Shown here one piece after another: positions 30,599-41,813 of a DNA stretch of 64,000 bases. Numbering within the stretch: position 1 is the stretch's first letter; each line of letters begins with the position of its first letter. The notes beneath the pieces are model-generated. The model did not search any database and was not told where the DNA came from. It worked only from the letters and a program-made list of their open reading frames with translations. Position numbers and translations under genes: made by a program. Origin of the DNA: Eutreptiella sp. 'Long Island Sound 2002' (lineage: Eukaryota > Euglenozoa > Euglenophyceae > Eutreptiales > Eutreptiaceae); the NCBI GenBank assembly GCA_964036045.1, contig OZ038380.1, forward strand, positions 118,926,699 to 118,990,698. The letters are read 5' to 3'.

Positions 30599-33500
30599 AT
30601 GCAATCGTTGATCCGGAGTAAATCAGCAGGGGTGACAGGCGGAAGGGGCACAGCGGGGGCCGGTCCTAGTAGGGACCTTCTTTATGGTAGCAGAAGCTTA
30701 CCTGCTGCCCCTACCAACCGCCGACCCGGGGACTTGGGCCCTTATGAGCCCTGCCCAAGTACGCCCCGGGTGCGTATTGTGGACTCGGTGGAGACCACGC
30801 CGGAGATTGGAGCCATAGAAGGACCGAGACGTTCAAGAGCATGGCGAACTCCGGAAGTTGAAGCCCGAAGAGAAGAACGACATTCCGGAAGAGGAGGACG
30901 TGACATGGAGGACCTGGTCTCCATGTGTGAGCGTCGCTGCCGAAAGGCATGCAACCTCCGCTCCGCCGCGGGGGATTCTGATGAGGCCTGCCATTCAGGC
31001 AGCAGTGGAGGACGGGCCCGGCGCTACCGGAAGAGCGGGTCACCCAAGTCCGCTGCAAGGGACGCCGGGGCTATGGACACGGACCCCAGCCCGGTCAGGC
31101 TGTGGGAATCCGAGGGGCACTCCGAGGGCTATCGGACAGCCTACGAGCCACTTTCGGAGCCGGAGATGTCCGCGCCGATCGCCAGGGCGCATACGGTCCC
31201 CGAGCCTGCCCTGCAGCACGACGCCGAGGGCTTGGAGAGGCCAGCCAGGGTCCGGACGGCACCTGTGCCCCGGCACACGGGACCAGAGACGGACGCCATA
31301 GGCGATACGCCCATGGGCGATGAGTCTGAGGTGCCGGGAACCGCGGGTTGCGCTGAATCCGGCGGAAAGCACGCTGCGTGCCATTGCGAGCACGTGTCCT
31401 TCCTCATGGGCAAGTACCCGAAGATGGGGATGGACGCCATCGTGCATCGCCTTGACCGCCTTGACAACGCCAAGGACGGTCTAGAGGAGGACGTCGCGGG
31501 GATCCTGGACGACCAGTCGGCCGCGGAGAACCACATGGAGGAGCTGCGAGCGGATCAGGCCCGGTACCGGGAGAATCTGGAGCTGGCCCTGCAGAAGCAG
31601 CAGCAAGTGGTGGACAGCCTCCTCCACTTAGTAGAGGATATGTCGGGACGCCTGAAAAGGCTAGAGGAGCTACAGCCCCTCGCCTCGGGTCCGGAGCTCC
31701 CGGCAAAGCCGGCCGCGGTAGAGCTGGTGGAGCGGGTTAAGACACTCAGGAGCGCCATGGAGAAACCCATGGGCGGCCCTGCAGAGGCACCATACGCGCC
31801 TCCGCGTGTTGTCCCGGGTGCGCTGCCGTTTGTTCCCATGTTCAGCGAATCCACAATGCTCGGGGAACACACGGCACCGGCTGGGTCCATGCGGGAAGGG
31901 CACGTAACCACGGACCCGAGGAGCCTGACGGTACAGATGTCCCATGCCGCCCAGGATGTACCGATCACGACGAATATGGTAGTCTATGCGGAAGAGAAGA
32001 TCGAGATGCAGAACCAGACCATGCAGGGGCGAACCATGGGAAGCGCCGACGGACATGGTCGAGGCCATCCAAGCGGGAACCTGTGGGCGAAGGACCCCAA
32101 TACGGGGATATGGACGGCCGATGGAGCAACTCCTTCCCGCATTCCAAACCCCATGGGTTCAGGCCCAACTGGACCGCACTCCATGGAGGAGAGGGATGTA
32201 CGGGGAGTGTACTCACACCCCCTGGCCACAGGTGGTATCCGTCTCGGTGGAGTGGTGGCTGGAGACGTCGAAGACGCCATCAGGATTGACGACCTCAGGG
32301 GAATCAAAATCCCCTATTACGACGGGAACCCGTCCAACCTGGATGACTTCATCCTGGACTGGGAGGACTTCGCCGAGGAGGTCGTCGGCGAGATGCGGGG
32401 AGCGCCGCGGGACAAGTGGGTATGCCGGACATTCCCACACCGGCTGGCGCAGGACCTGAAGGAGGAGCTGCGGGATCAGATCCGGGAAGGACTGATCCGC
32501 ACGGAGCAGGCCTGCCTCCAGTGGTTGGAGGATGAGGAGCGGGTGGACGCTCCGAATCAGAAGCTGGAGGACCTGTGGTCCATCCCACTGCCGCTGGACC
32601 GCGGTGAGTTGCGGGTCCGGGAGTGGAACCGGTATCTGCGGAAGTACGGCAGATGCCTCAAGCTGGTGGAAGACTGGAACGAGGCCAGTGAGATCCGCCA
32701 CTTGCTGAAGGACGTCCTCCCCGGCAACTGGAAGAGGAGAGTGGAGGACGAGGAGAAGAAGCGCGCCAAGAAGCGGGTGGCGGTAAGGATCATGGCGGCA
32801 GAGGATACCCATGCGGGTATCATGGAGTTCTTCAGGAGGAACCTGGGCGGGCCCAACCGGATGTTGGGACTGAAGAACGCCGTGTACGTGGAGGTATTCG
32901 GAGACTCCATGGGGCAAAGGTTGCTGCACCTCAACAACGTCGAGTGGAGGCGCGGGGAGCCGCTGAGGATGCAGGTCATCTTCGCCCGCATGAGCCTGGA
33001 CGAGATCGTGAAGTACATCACGGTGGAGTTGAAGCTCAATGCGAAGAACGAGGCCCACGTGCAGGATCGACATGGTCATGGACAACGAGTCCACCGAGAA
33101 GACCGCCATCATCGGGAGATCCAGGAGGACACGGCCAACTCCGCGGAGGATGGTAGTGGAAGTGGCCAAGACCACTGGACCGGGTCCCAGGAGGATCACG
33201 AGGAGGCCCATTTCTTCGCGTTTGTGGCGCACAACGTGAAGAACCATGGGCAGGATCGGTCCAGATGGAGCCAGCTGGGACCCAAGAAGAGCAGAGAGCC
33301 AAGGAGGATCGGGAACCCACCGCTCTCGTTCCGAGAGTACAGGTCTCAGCACGACGGGTGCTGGGTCTGTTATGGCAAGGGAAACAATCATGCACACGAC
33401 AACCGTCAGTGCAAGGTGTACGAGGCGGACAAGAAGGCCTACTTCGCCGCCCACCCCGAGAAGAAGCCCAAGGAGCAGTGGATTTCCGATTGGAAAGCGA

Positions 33501-33715
33501 AGGGCGGAGACGGGGGAAAAGGCCAAGGCAAAGGCCAAGGAAAAGGCGGAGGAAGAGGCTATGGTGGTGGACCTGGCCAAGACCGACGAGAGAGGTCGAT
33601 CGAGGAGGTTGCTGAGGACATGTTGAGGACGTTAGAGGAACTCAAAGCCCAGCAACGTGGTGGACAAAGTCCTGGCGGATCGCAGCCGGAAGTGGCTGCG
33701 GGAAGCCAAGTCTAG
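30599..33715 (+). CDS. gag: B1 Gag, starting inside the 5' LTR
   Basis: 1038 codons from ATG 30599, chosen because B2 has an in-frame stop just upstream of the same ATG. The first 28 codons and two bases of the next lie in the LTR, and the reading crosses the PBS in frame. The N-terminal third is Pro/Arg/Ser-rich. From about residue 280 to 365 a coiled coil is likely (LDRLDNAKDGLEEDV to LLHLVEDMSGRLKRLEEL). The capsid-like core runs from IKIPYYDGNPSNLDDF to VLPGNWKRRVEDEEKK. A zinc knuckle follows as CWVCYGKGNNHAHDNRQC, C-X2-C-X8-H-X4-C, longer than usual. The tail is Gly/Lys/Gln-rich. It ends in UAG at 33713-33715 in frame with pol. No premature stop is seen in this copy. Confidence 0.9.
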   Translation: MQSLIRSKSAGVTGGRGTAGAGPSRDLLYGSRSLPAAPTNRRPGDLGPYEPCPSTPRVRIVDSVETTPEIGAIEGPRRSRAWRTPEVEARREERHSGRGGRDMEDLVSMCERRCRKACNLRSAAGDSDEACHSGSSGGRARRYRKSGSPKSAARDAGAMDTDPSPVRLWESEGHSEGYRTAYEPLSEPEMSAPIARAHTVPEPALQHDAEGLERPARVRTAPVPRHTGPETDAIGDTPMGDESEVPGTAGCAESGGKHAACHCEHVSFLMGKYPKMGMDAIVHRLDRLDNAKDGLEEDVAGILDDQSAAENHMEELRADQARYRENLELALQKQQQVVDSLLHLVEDMSGRLKRLEELQPLASGPELPAKPAAVELVERVKTLRSAMEKPMGGPAEAPYAPPRVVPGALPFVPMFSESTMLGEHTAPAGSMREGHVTTDPRSLTVQMSHAAQDVPITTNMVVYAEEKIEMQNQTMQGRTMGSADGHGRGHPSGNLWAKDPNTGIWTADGATPSRIPNPMGSGPTGPHSMEERDVRGVYSHPLATGGIRLGGVVAGDVEDAIRIDDLRGIKIPYYDGNPSNLDDFILDWEDFAEEVVGEMRGAPRDKWVCRTFPHRLAQDLKEELRDQIREGLIRTEQACLQWLEDEERVDAPNQKLEDLWSIPLPLDRGELRVREWNRYLRKYGRCLKLVEDWNEASEIRHLLKDVLPGNWKRRVEDEEKKRAKKRVAVRIMAAEDTHAGIMEFFRRNLGGPNRMLGLKNAVYVEVFGDSMGQRLLHLNNVEWRRGEPLRMQVIFARMSLDEIVKYITVELKLNAKNEAHVQDRHGHGQRVHREDRHHREIQEDTANSAEDGSGSGQDHWTGSQEDHEEAHFFAFVAHNVKNHGQDRSRWSQLGPKKSREPRRIGNPPLSFREYRSQHDGCWVCYGKGNNHAHDNRQCKVYEADKKAYFAAHPEKKPKEQWISDWKAKGGDGGKGQGKGQGKGGGRGYGGGPGQDRRERSIEEVAEDMLRTLEELKAQQRGGQSPGGSQPEVAAGSQV
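30685..30697 (+). other. Primer-binding site of B1
   Basis: TGGTAGCAGAAGC directly after the LTR. It resembles the initiator-tRNA-Met PBS (TGGTATCAGAGC) with mismatches; the A2 site starts with the same TGGTAGCA. The primer tRNA is therefore not certain. Confidence 0.7.
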
Positions 33716-33760
33716 AGGAGCCCCCACGGGAGTGGGACCTCGGAGGTCTCTCCTCCGAAA
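33713..33760 (+). promoter_or_regulatory. Candidate gag/pol stop-readthrough signal of B1
   Basis: UAG at 33713 is followed in the same frame by open pol. Directly after it AGGAG can pair with CTCCT near 33750, enclosing two hairpins: CCCAC/GTGGG with a GGGA loop, starting 8 bases after the stop, and GACCT/AGGTC with a 3-base loop. The same stop and folds are in B2 (55513), where one outer pair becomes G-U. Structured RNA just downstream of UAG is the arrangement used by gammaretrovirus-type readthrough; here it is inferred. Confidence 0.65.
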
Positions 33761-36700
33761 ATCAGTGGAATCCCAGAGAAAGCGAAGGCACATCGGGTGC
33801 CGAAGAAGGCTCCGGAAGAGCCAAAACCACTGAGTTTCGCCACTCCCAACCCCTGGAGCGCCCTGCCAAGGGAAGTACATGTGGGTACAGGACATGGCAA
33901 GAAGGAAGGAGCGACCACGGAGAGCCCCGTGGACGGGCAGGACCAACCCAAGATCTACACCATCCGTGACCATACCCTTGAAGTCCTGATGCACTCGGAC
34001 GTGCTAGAGTTGCATGCCGTGAGAGTCGTCCATACACCTCATGGCGACGAGCGGCAGTTGCACTTGAAAGTGCGAGTACGGTGCGGACGAGAGGAGAAGG
34101 TGGTGGATGTGTTAGTGGATACGGGTGCCGAGGTGAGCCTGGTCCGGAGAGGGTTGTTCAAGGAGGAATTCCTGCAGCCCAGCCGGAGACTGGTCCGCCT
34201 GAAGGTCGCTAACGGAGAGATTATGGGTGGTGGCACCCATGAGGCCACTATCAGTATTGAATTCTGGGAGCATGAGCGCTTGAACCGCCCTGATCAGGCG
34301 AAGAGAAGCACTCTATCCGGGAACTTCTATGTGGCCGACATTACTGATTGGGATATGATCATGGGGTACGACTTCATGGTGGCCAACGCCATTGGAGCCC
34401 TTCCCCATCGCGCAACGCTGGTCCGGGAGGACGATGAATGCCTCACATGGCTGTCCACGGATTATGCGCGCGGGTCATCCCAATGGAATGCTGAGGAAGA
34501 GGATCGGATCGTCCGAGCGGTGCAAGCTGTGGGTGTCAAGTCCAGAGGAGACCGTGGAGTTCAGCTCACGGAGTATGGAATTGCGCCGGGAGTGTACGCC
34601 AGGATGATTCAGACGCTGGGAGCTGAAGTGCCCGAGACGGACGTCTTCGCTTCCCGGGATGCCCCACCTCTGCGGAAGTGTAGGAGGCATTGGCATCGAG
34701 GAGACTCAGCCTGGCACAGGCATTGGGGTTTGAAGGAGTGGGGATCCATGTATTGGCATGGCTCCCTGGACAATACCAGACGTACGGTGGAGAAGATCAT
34801 CGCAGATAGGGCGAAGGGGATCCTGGTCATAACCGGCATAGGATCCACCCCATGTCCGCTGGACGGTCTCAAGTCGACGCTGGACTCCATCACCCTGAAC
34901 GAGATGTCATTCGGGCCAGATGGGGAGTTGTTCATCGACGCCAAGGGTGTATCAATGCCCTCCCCGGGTCAAGCGTGGGATACCAAGGCTTTCCTGGTGG
35001 ATGGGGCGCAAGCCCAGCCCACGGGTGATGAAGCATTCATCCGTAGGGTGGAGGCGGTGCCCATGAAGGTCATGTTTGAGCCCAAGGAGGGGACGGATCA
35101 GCCAATTGATGGCATTGACGTCCTGTCCCACGCCGAGATCGACGACGTCGTCAACTACATGCGGATGGGGATGCACGACCGTGTGGCAGCCAAAAAGAGG
35201 CGGGCCATGGTCACATCTCCGCATTGGTGGGATAACAACATGTTGGTCACCGGCAAGTACGAGAAGGATGAGTTCGTGGCGAGGGTCATGGATCACATCG
35301 CGGACCAATACGATGGTCCGGTTGGGTCGGACCCACCAACGTGGGGTTTTCCAAGAATGGGAACCGGTAGCGACGAGCACCAGCCCGAAGCCGCAAATTT
35401 TCGAAGATTATCGGTGGGAATCGCGACCCACGACGATGAAGACGGCATATCGGACGAGGAGAAGTCGGACTCGGACCCAGAAGAGGCCTATACCGCAGTG
35501 CGGTCAGTTGTATCGATACCGAAGCAAGCGGCTGAAGAGGCCCAGGAGAACCCGAAGGTCGCCGAGCTGAAGGAGAGGCTGATTCATGCCTATCCGCGGC
35601 TATTCAGTGGCGTCGCCAACAAGAACCCTCCAGATCGTGGGAGGTTCGGCACAGCGAAGCTCAAGCTGAAGCCGAACCCTAAGATCTATCGTCATCGGGA
35701 GTACCAACTTCAGGGCGATCGGGCCGAGGCCATGAAGAAGCTGTTGGCTGAGTTCATTGAGCGGGGATGGATCGAACCCTCCGACAGTGAATGGGCCAGC
35801 CCAGCCTTCATAGTGCCCAAGAAGGAGAAGGGCGAGTGGAGGTTGGTGGTTGATTACAGAGGTTTGAACGAGCAAACCGAGCACGACTCGTACTCGCTTC
35901 CCCTGATCGACTCCATCCTCCAAAAGCAACAGAAAAAGCGGATTTTCGCGGTGTTGGACCTGAAACACGGTTACCACCAGATGCCGCTACACCCGGACTC
36001 CAGGCCCTGCACAGCGATGTCGACGCCGCTGGGGCCCATGCAGTGGAAGGTGGTGCCTATGGGCGCGAAGAATGGCAATGCCGCTTTCCAGCGCATGATG
36101 TAGGACCTACTCGGTCCTGTCCGGGACTGTGCCGATCCCTTCGTGGATGACATCATCATTGGGTCCGGCACGGAGAACATGACTGAGGACGAGCTCATCG
36201 ACGCGCATGAGAAGGATCTGCGCCGAGTGCTCAGCGAGTTGGACAAGCACAACATGGTGTGCAAGCCCACCAAAGCCTCACTCTTCGTGAAGGAAGTGGA
36301 GTTCGCGGGTCACGTGGTTGGTCACGGGCAACGCCGTCGCATGCCTGGGAAGCTGGCGTCCCTGCACCACTGGGAGAAGCCCCAAACCATCAGCGAACTC
36401 CGGTCCGTCATGGGGTTCTGCAACTACTATTCGGGCTATGTCCGGATGTATGCAGAACTGTCGGGGCCGCTGCACAAGATGCTGCAAGTGGGCAAGTTCG
36501 ATGGCCGGAAGGGGAGCAAGAAGAAGCTTGCCTGGAACCCTGAGGCTGAGGATGCGTTCAACAGCCTGAAGGAGCGACTCCTGGGGCGGTTGGGGCTGTT
36601 CCTGGTGGATCCGGATAAGGGATTCGTGCTACGGACGGACGCCTCGGACTATGCCGTGGGGGCAGTCCTCGAGCAAGTCCGGGACGACGGGACTCATGTT

Positions 36701-38770
36701 CCCGTGGCGTTTTGGAGCAGGATCCTGGCCGAGGGCCAACGCCGAACATGGACCGCGAGGGAGAAGGAGACATACGCCATTGTATGTGCGCTCAGGAAGT
36801 GGTCTGGCCACATCGGACTGCAGCCGGTGGTGGTCTGCACGGACCACCAGTCCCTACAGAACAGGCACAAGGAGCATGTCGACACCCCCTCAGGACCAGC
36901 GGCTAGGAGAGCCCGATGGCACGAGACGTTCGCCAAGTTCGACCTCAGCGTCGTGTACGTCCCGGGGAAGGACAACACTGTGGCAGATTGCCTCAGTCGC
37001 TGGGCCTACCCCGCGGGCAAGGCGTGGATGGACATATCCAGCCATGGCGACGCCGAGGAGACCGAGGAGGCCAAGCGCATCATCGAGATGGAGAAGGTCA
37101 TGGAGCAAGAGGGGGTCAAGTGCTTTGTGGTGATGGCAAACCGTACGGACCTGGCCAAGTTCCGGGGTGCCCGCGTCCAAGCTATTCGAGAGGAAACCCT
37201 CGAGCAATGGATGGTGGCCCCTGTAGAGCTAGTCAGGTCGGTGCTCACAGAAAACTGGTCGGATGACTACGCGGCATCCGAGCACTGGAGCAAGTACTGG
37301 AATGCCGTGAGCGCCCCGTCGGACGACGAATGGCCCGAGGGCTTGACCGAGGATGGCGACAAGTTGTTCCTCAAGGACAAGCTGCTGGTGCCCGAGAACC
37401 GAGTGGAGGAGCTCATTGACCATTGGCACAACGCCCAGCTCAGGCATCCTGGCAGAGATAAGATGCAGCAGGACCTGGAGTGGCGTTTCAAGTTCCCTCC
37501 GGGGTACTACGCCATCCTGGATAGGTACTGCAGCGACTGTGCCGTGTGTCGGGCCACGAAGAGCCCCAATCACCCCACAGCGGGCAACCCGGTGTATACG
37601 GCTATACCGGAGGCCCCTATGCGGTCCGTGGCCATGGATGTGTTCGCCATGCCGGAGGTCACCGTGGAAGGAGAGACATACGACTGTGTCATCCTGGCGG
37701 TGGACAGGCACAGCGGGTATATCGTGGCAGTCCCGGGCAAGAAGTCCAAGAAGAAGGACAAGAAGGACAAGCATGGAGTGGGGCTGCAGGCCAAGACCGT
37801 CGCTAATGCCATGATCAGGCATTGGCTGACGATTTTTGATGTCCCGGCTGTCATCTGCAGTCAGTTTGTGGGGACGTGGTTCAAGACGATGTGCAAGCAC
37901 ATGGGAATTCGGCACGCCAAGACCGTGGCATACCACAGCCGGTCGAATGGCCGGGCTGAGGTGGCCGGGCGGCAGATGTTCGAGAAGTTCCGCCAGCTGC
38001 ACATCGACGAACCGGGCCGGAATTGGTACAATTCGCTGTGGAGGGTACTCCAAGCGTATCACGACCTTCTGGGGCCCACTGGACTGTCGCCCCATCGCAT
38101 CCTGTTCCTACAGGATCGAGTGTCACGCACTCTCCCGTGGTTGAATCATGGCAAAGTGGCCCGGGATGCGAACACCATGATGGCTGAGGCGGACAACACG
38201 GCGGCCAAGGTGTGCAAGGCACTTCAGGACGAGCATGACAAGAGGGCCAAGTACTTCAAGCAGGGAAAGGTCCAGAAGTATGCTCTCCAAGACACCGTGT
38301 GGGTGGAGCGGCACCACAAGGATGTCCTGTCCAGACATCGGCAGGCATCTTGGTATGTGCCGGGGGTAATCGTGCGGAAGGTCGGGCAGGATGTGTATGC
38401 GGTTCGTGTGGGGGATAACAAGACCCTGGACCGCGACCATACCCAGCTTCGTCCCCGAGCACCAGACCCCAGCGGACGTCCCGTCACCTTCGAGTTCACG
38501 GCCGGCGATGTGGACTCGGACGACGAGGGTGAGGACGACGACTTCACCGCCGAGAGAATCCTGGCGGACAAGCCGGACCCGGGGACGCCTGGGGGCAGGC
38601 TTTATAAAGTCCGTTGGAAGGGATTCGCGGCATCCAGGGATTCGTGGGAACCTCCGAGCAGTTTCGTGCCGAGGTATACCACGGTCTGGATGGACTACCT
38701 AAAGAAAAAGAATATTTCTATGGATGTCAAGGACGTGTTGGTCCATTTGGTTGCTGCTGTAGCACCGTAA
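33716..38770 (+). pseudogene. pol: B1 Pol: protease, RT, RNase H, integrase, chromodomain
   Basis: Open in the gag frame from the UAG to 38770 except for TAG at 36101-36103, where B2 has GAG. There is no ATG at the start, in line with readthrough. Protease: VDVLVDTGAEVSLV (34118-34126 for DTG). RT: FAVLDLKHGYHQM, PFVDDIIIGSG (36140-36163). RNase H: FVLRTDASDYAVGAVLEQ, REKETYAIVCAL, CTDHQSL, KDNTVADCLSR. Integrase: HWHNAQLRHPGRDKM with CSDCAVC zinc motif, AMDVFAMPEV, then CSQFVGTW where B2 has CSDRGSQFVGTW, so the second catalytic Asp is deleted; the Glu block is RAEVAGRQMFEKF. Chromodomain: LYKVRWKGFAASRDSWEPPSSF. The copy cannot make active integrase. Confidence 0.93.
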
Positions 38771-39164
38771 TGGATCCCCCCTTGGCATTCTGTTTGTTTC
38801 TGTGCTTGGGGAGACGGGTGAGGGCGTTCATCCGGGGATTTTTCGGCCTTGATTGGCCATATACCCCCTTCACTCGATCTCCACGTATATATTTCACTGT
38901 GGTATACTTATTTAGGTCGACCGACGACGTTTTTCTATCTTTGATCCCCTTGGTCCATGTTGTAGATCAAGTGGAGACCGGATATGGCGTAGGGCGCTGG
39001 GTATCAGTGTTTTCACCCCTCCAATGGGGCGTGGGGGACGCCTACGACGTGTGTGGGGCCTCCATGTGTCCTTGGGACATGGAGGGGGGGGTTGGAGCCC
39101 ATTGGGGTCCTCCCGTCCTCTCTTCAATGACTTCCGAGCGGTAACAACGCTCTGAGAAGGGGGG
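38771..39164 (+). other. B1 3' untranslated region and polypurine tract
   Basis: About 380 bases after pol with no ORF of note, ending in GAGAAGGGGGG at 39154-39164 directly before the 3' LTR. The same arrangement is found in B2 (60935-60945). Confidence 0.8.
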
Positions 39165-41516
39165 TGAAGCCGGTTCGGACCCCCGTGGCCATCCTGGGGT
39201 CACTTGGGGTGTGTATCTATGTGCCGGCAAGCCGCCATTGGCTGATATCATACTTTCCCGTCCACCTGAACTAACCCGATGTGATAGTGTGATAGGTTGG
39301 GCCATTCCGGCTACGAGCGGCCATATTCAGAACCGAGGCGCCGGCAGCGCACATTTATATATCAGAATATCAGGAATCAACAGGGTTTTTTTATCATAAG
39401 ATTTTTGTAATTTTTCAGCCTTTCGTTCTGATGGTCAATGTATCGGCGACCGTCAGTTGGCTCGCGATTGGTTAACTGTTATTTCCAGATATTTTGGCGG
39501 ATACTCCGTTGAAGGGTCAGATTTCATCAGCAAAGGGTTCGTTGCTTCCGCAATTCTCTAAATAAGCACTCGAAATTTTATTCTGAATTTCTCGCGATGT
39601 CCAAATCGGATTTTCGACTTCGACCTCGCCGCACTTGATTTGGACTTCTTCGAGTGGTCATACTCTTTTCCCTATGCCCGAATCAGGTTTCCCTTACACT
39701 TGCCACCCATTTGACTTGGAGTTATAAGGGAAACAAAAGTGAATCGTGGGACCACTTTGAAGGACCATATCTACGCGCGAGTGTGAGGAAAGAGAATAAA
39801 AAAAGTTGCGTTGCAAGCGCCTTGGTCTCAATTTAATTTAGGGAGCATCAAACGCCTTGGGTGCGTACACATGCCCGGTGTTGCAAGGGATAAGGGTCAA
39901 GAGGGTATAAAGTGATATATAACTCTTGGACCGTGCAACCGAATATTTTACTGCGACTTTCGAGTGTACCGCATGAGTGTTGGGGTTGCATAGATACTTT
40001 TATTGGGTTCCCACGTATTTTTAACGTGAAGTTATGTCCATGGAGGGGCATGGCATACCATGGTGGGAACCACTATTTGAGGGTATGTGTTATATGCATG
40101 GTATATGTCTTGATATGCTCACGCCCATGTTATATATCTTCGTGTGGCCGAAGAGATGGGGAGCCACACGTGACAAGGGCTTTGCCCATGTCTTAATTGT
40201 GGAATTCAAAGCAGTAGACTAAGTCTACCGCATACGTATTGCTCATGGTGTGTTAGGCAAAGAGATCCATGAGTGCACTCCCATTTTCATGGGGCATGTA
40301 GATATGAGTGGCGAAGGTATCTCCATGCCCCTGATTGGGGATCCAAGTGGGGGAATTGTTCGCAAAGGGTTTCAATCATTTGTGTCTTGAACCATGAGCG
40401 GATATCATGGGTGAGCATAGAGATATACTATCATGACAACTTTGTATTTGGTCATATTTTCATGTTTTCGACCTCAATTTTTGCTCATTTTTGCATTTTG
40501 TGAACTTACCTGGTCGGCAATCAGCAAGAAGCCTATGGAGAGTGGAACTATGGTATGTTGTTCATATGTTGGCATATGCTTTGGAGTTGAACACCACCAT
40601 ATGCCAGATCGCGTACTCCATTTGGCTTGGCGCACGAAGGATCACAAGAATTGGTCTCAAGATCATGGGCTGACTTGGGCAGTGCGTGGCGCCCATATCC
40701 GAAGGGGTTTCGAGGGCAGAGTGGGGATGTACATGGGCATTCGCCTTTGGTCTCTATCCTCCATGAATACTAGACTTCAATTCCATGCATGCTCTGAGCC
40801 TTCGGATAAGTGGTAACCTCAATTTTGAGCATATATTTGATATATGGCCAATATGGTGTGAATTGGCAGTTTTTTTGGCATGTTATGAGTTCAAACTCAT
40901 AGGTCATTCCTCTAAGCCCATTCGATTCCAAGTCCAACCAAGGTTATGTCAGGATAGGGCATGGTCCTGAGTGCCACTCTAGGCCATGACACGCCACCTC
41001 CCCATTTGGGCTAGGATTTGAAGCCCAGGGAGTGAACACATTTTTGGGGTTTATGTAGTGACTTGTGACACATGGCATTCAGCCATCTCATTTGACCTGG
41101 TTCAGGGCAATATGTTGGTGAGTCAAGGGAAGGTCTTGAGTCCAGGGAATGAGGGGTTTATGGCTGTGAATGTGTATGTTTACCTCTTTCCCCAACTTTG
41201 CTTTATTTGTGTTCATATGCCAATTTCAGGGCTTTCCTCTTTGGTGCAATTCTTGTACATGCCCGCCACCGTGAGACGACCGGTGTGCTGAACGGAAGCC
41301 CGCAGCCTGATTTCGATTGTGAATTGGGTTATTGCTATAGTTGTGGGATCTGGTTGCTGTTCAGGGTTGAAGGAGGATTACATTTTCTATATTTTTGGAT
41401 TTGGACCCTGGATTTTGAGGATTTTGGGAAATGCAATCGTTGATCCGGAGCAAGTCAGCAGGGGTGACAGGCGGAAGGGGCACAGCGGGGGCCGGTCCTA
41501 GTAGGGACCTTCTTTA
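39165..41516 (+). repeat. B1 3' LTR
   Basis: 2352 bases matching the 5' LTR. A 15-base deletion near 39465 lies between GCGATT/CGATT repeats, and the hairpin at 39594-39629 has two changes. The gag start (ATG at 41431) is repeated here but closed at once after the LTR end by TAG formed with the flanking GTCA. Confidence 0.95.
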
Positions 41517-41520
41517 GTCA

Positions 41521-41813
41521 GTACCCAGTACAAAGTCGAAGGCCTCAGTGTCCATCACATAGAACCGATGGGCGATAGTCCTGGAGCCCATAGTTACCTC
41601 CACTTCACAGACCCCGCAGCTGTGCACCACATGTCCATCCCCCATACGTATAGGAGCGGTGGTCATGGTGTTCTTCAGGCTCCCACAAGGTAAAATTTTC
41701 TTGGCCACTATAGATATTGTGGCGCCAGTATCCAGTACCCCCAGGTATTCATGTCCCCCTAGTCGGATACGTACCCAAAACACCAGGTCTTGGTTGCCAC
41801 CAGAGCGTCCCCG
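41521..41813 (-). pseudogene. A2 protease N-terminal part, cut by B1
   Basis: After the gag stop the same frame continues with DLVFWVRIRLGGHEYLGVLDTGATISIV, the start of a retropepsin with its DTGA active site, and ends at FDFVLGTD where B1 is inserted. The C-terminal half is at 27186-28317. Without B1 the two halves are contiguous in frame. Confidence 0.9.

Larger units (their letters stand above)
28318..30684 (+). repeat. B1 5' LTR
   Basis: 2367 bases, starting TGAAGCCGG and ending CTTCTTTA. All four family B LTRs in the window share these ends, so the terminal dinucleotides are TG and TA instead of TG and CA. It holds a strong hairpin, a TATA box, two ORFs and the start of gag, described separately. 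Confidence 0.95.
28318..41516 (+). mobile_element. Family B chromodomain LTR retrotransposon B1, full length
   Basis: A 13.2 kb element inserted in the A2 protease. GTCA flanks both ends (28314-28317 and 41517-41520). LTRs are 28318-30684 and 39165-41516. The PBS starts directly after the 5' LTR and the polypurine tract GAGAAGGGGGG ends directly before the 3' LTR. Gag is intact; pol has one nonsense codon and a 12-base deletion in the integrase. The LTRs differ by a few percent by eye and by a 15-base deletion in the 3' copy near 39465, so the insertion is not recent. Confidence 0.95.

Noticed and set aside
32213-33580. 455-codon minus-strand ORF opposite B1 gag
   Set aside because: It is the shadow of the GC-rich gag frame and is broken in B2 independently of protein-like features.
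36101-36103. Second readthrough stop in B1 pol
   Set aside because: B2 has GAG here and the stop lies inside the RT, so it is a private nonsense mutation.
28318-41516. Envelope gene in B1
   Set aside because: After the chromodomain only about 380 noncoding bases remain before the polypurine tract, so there is no env-like ORF.
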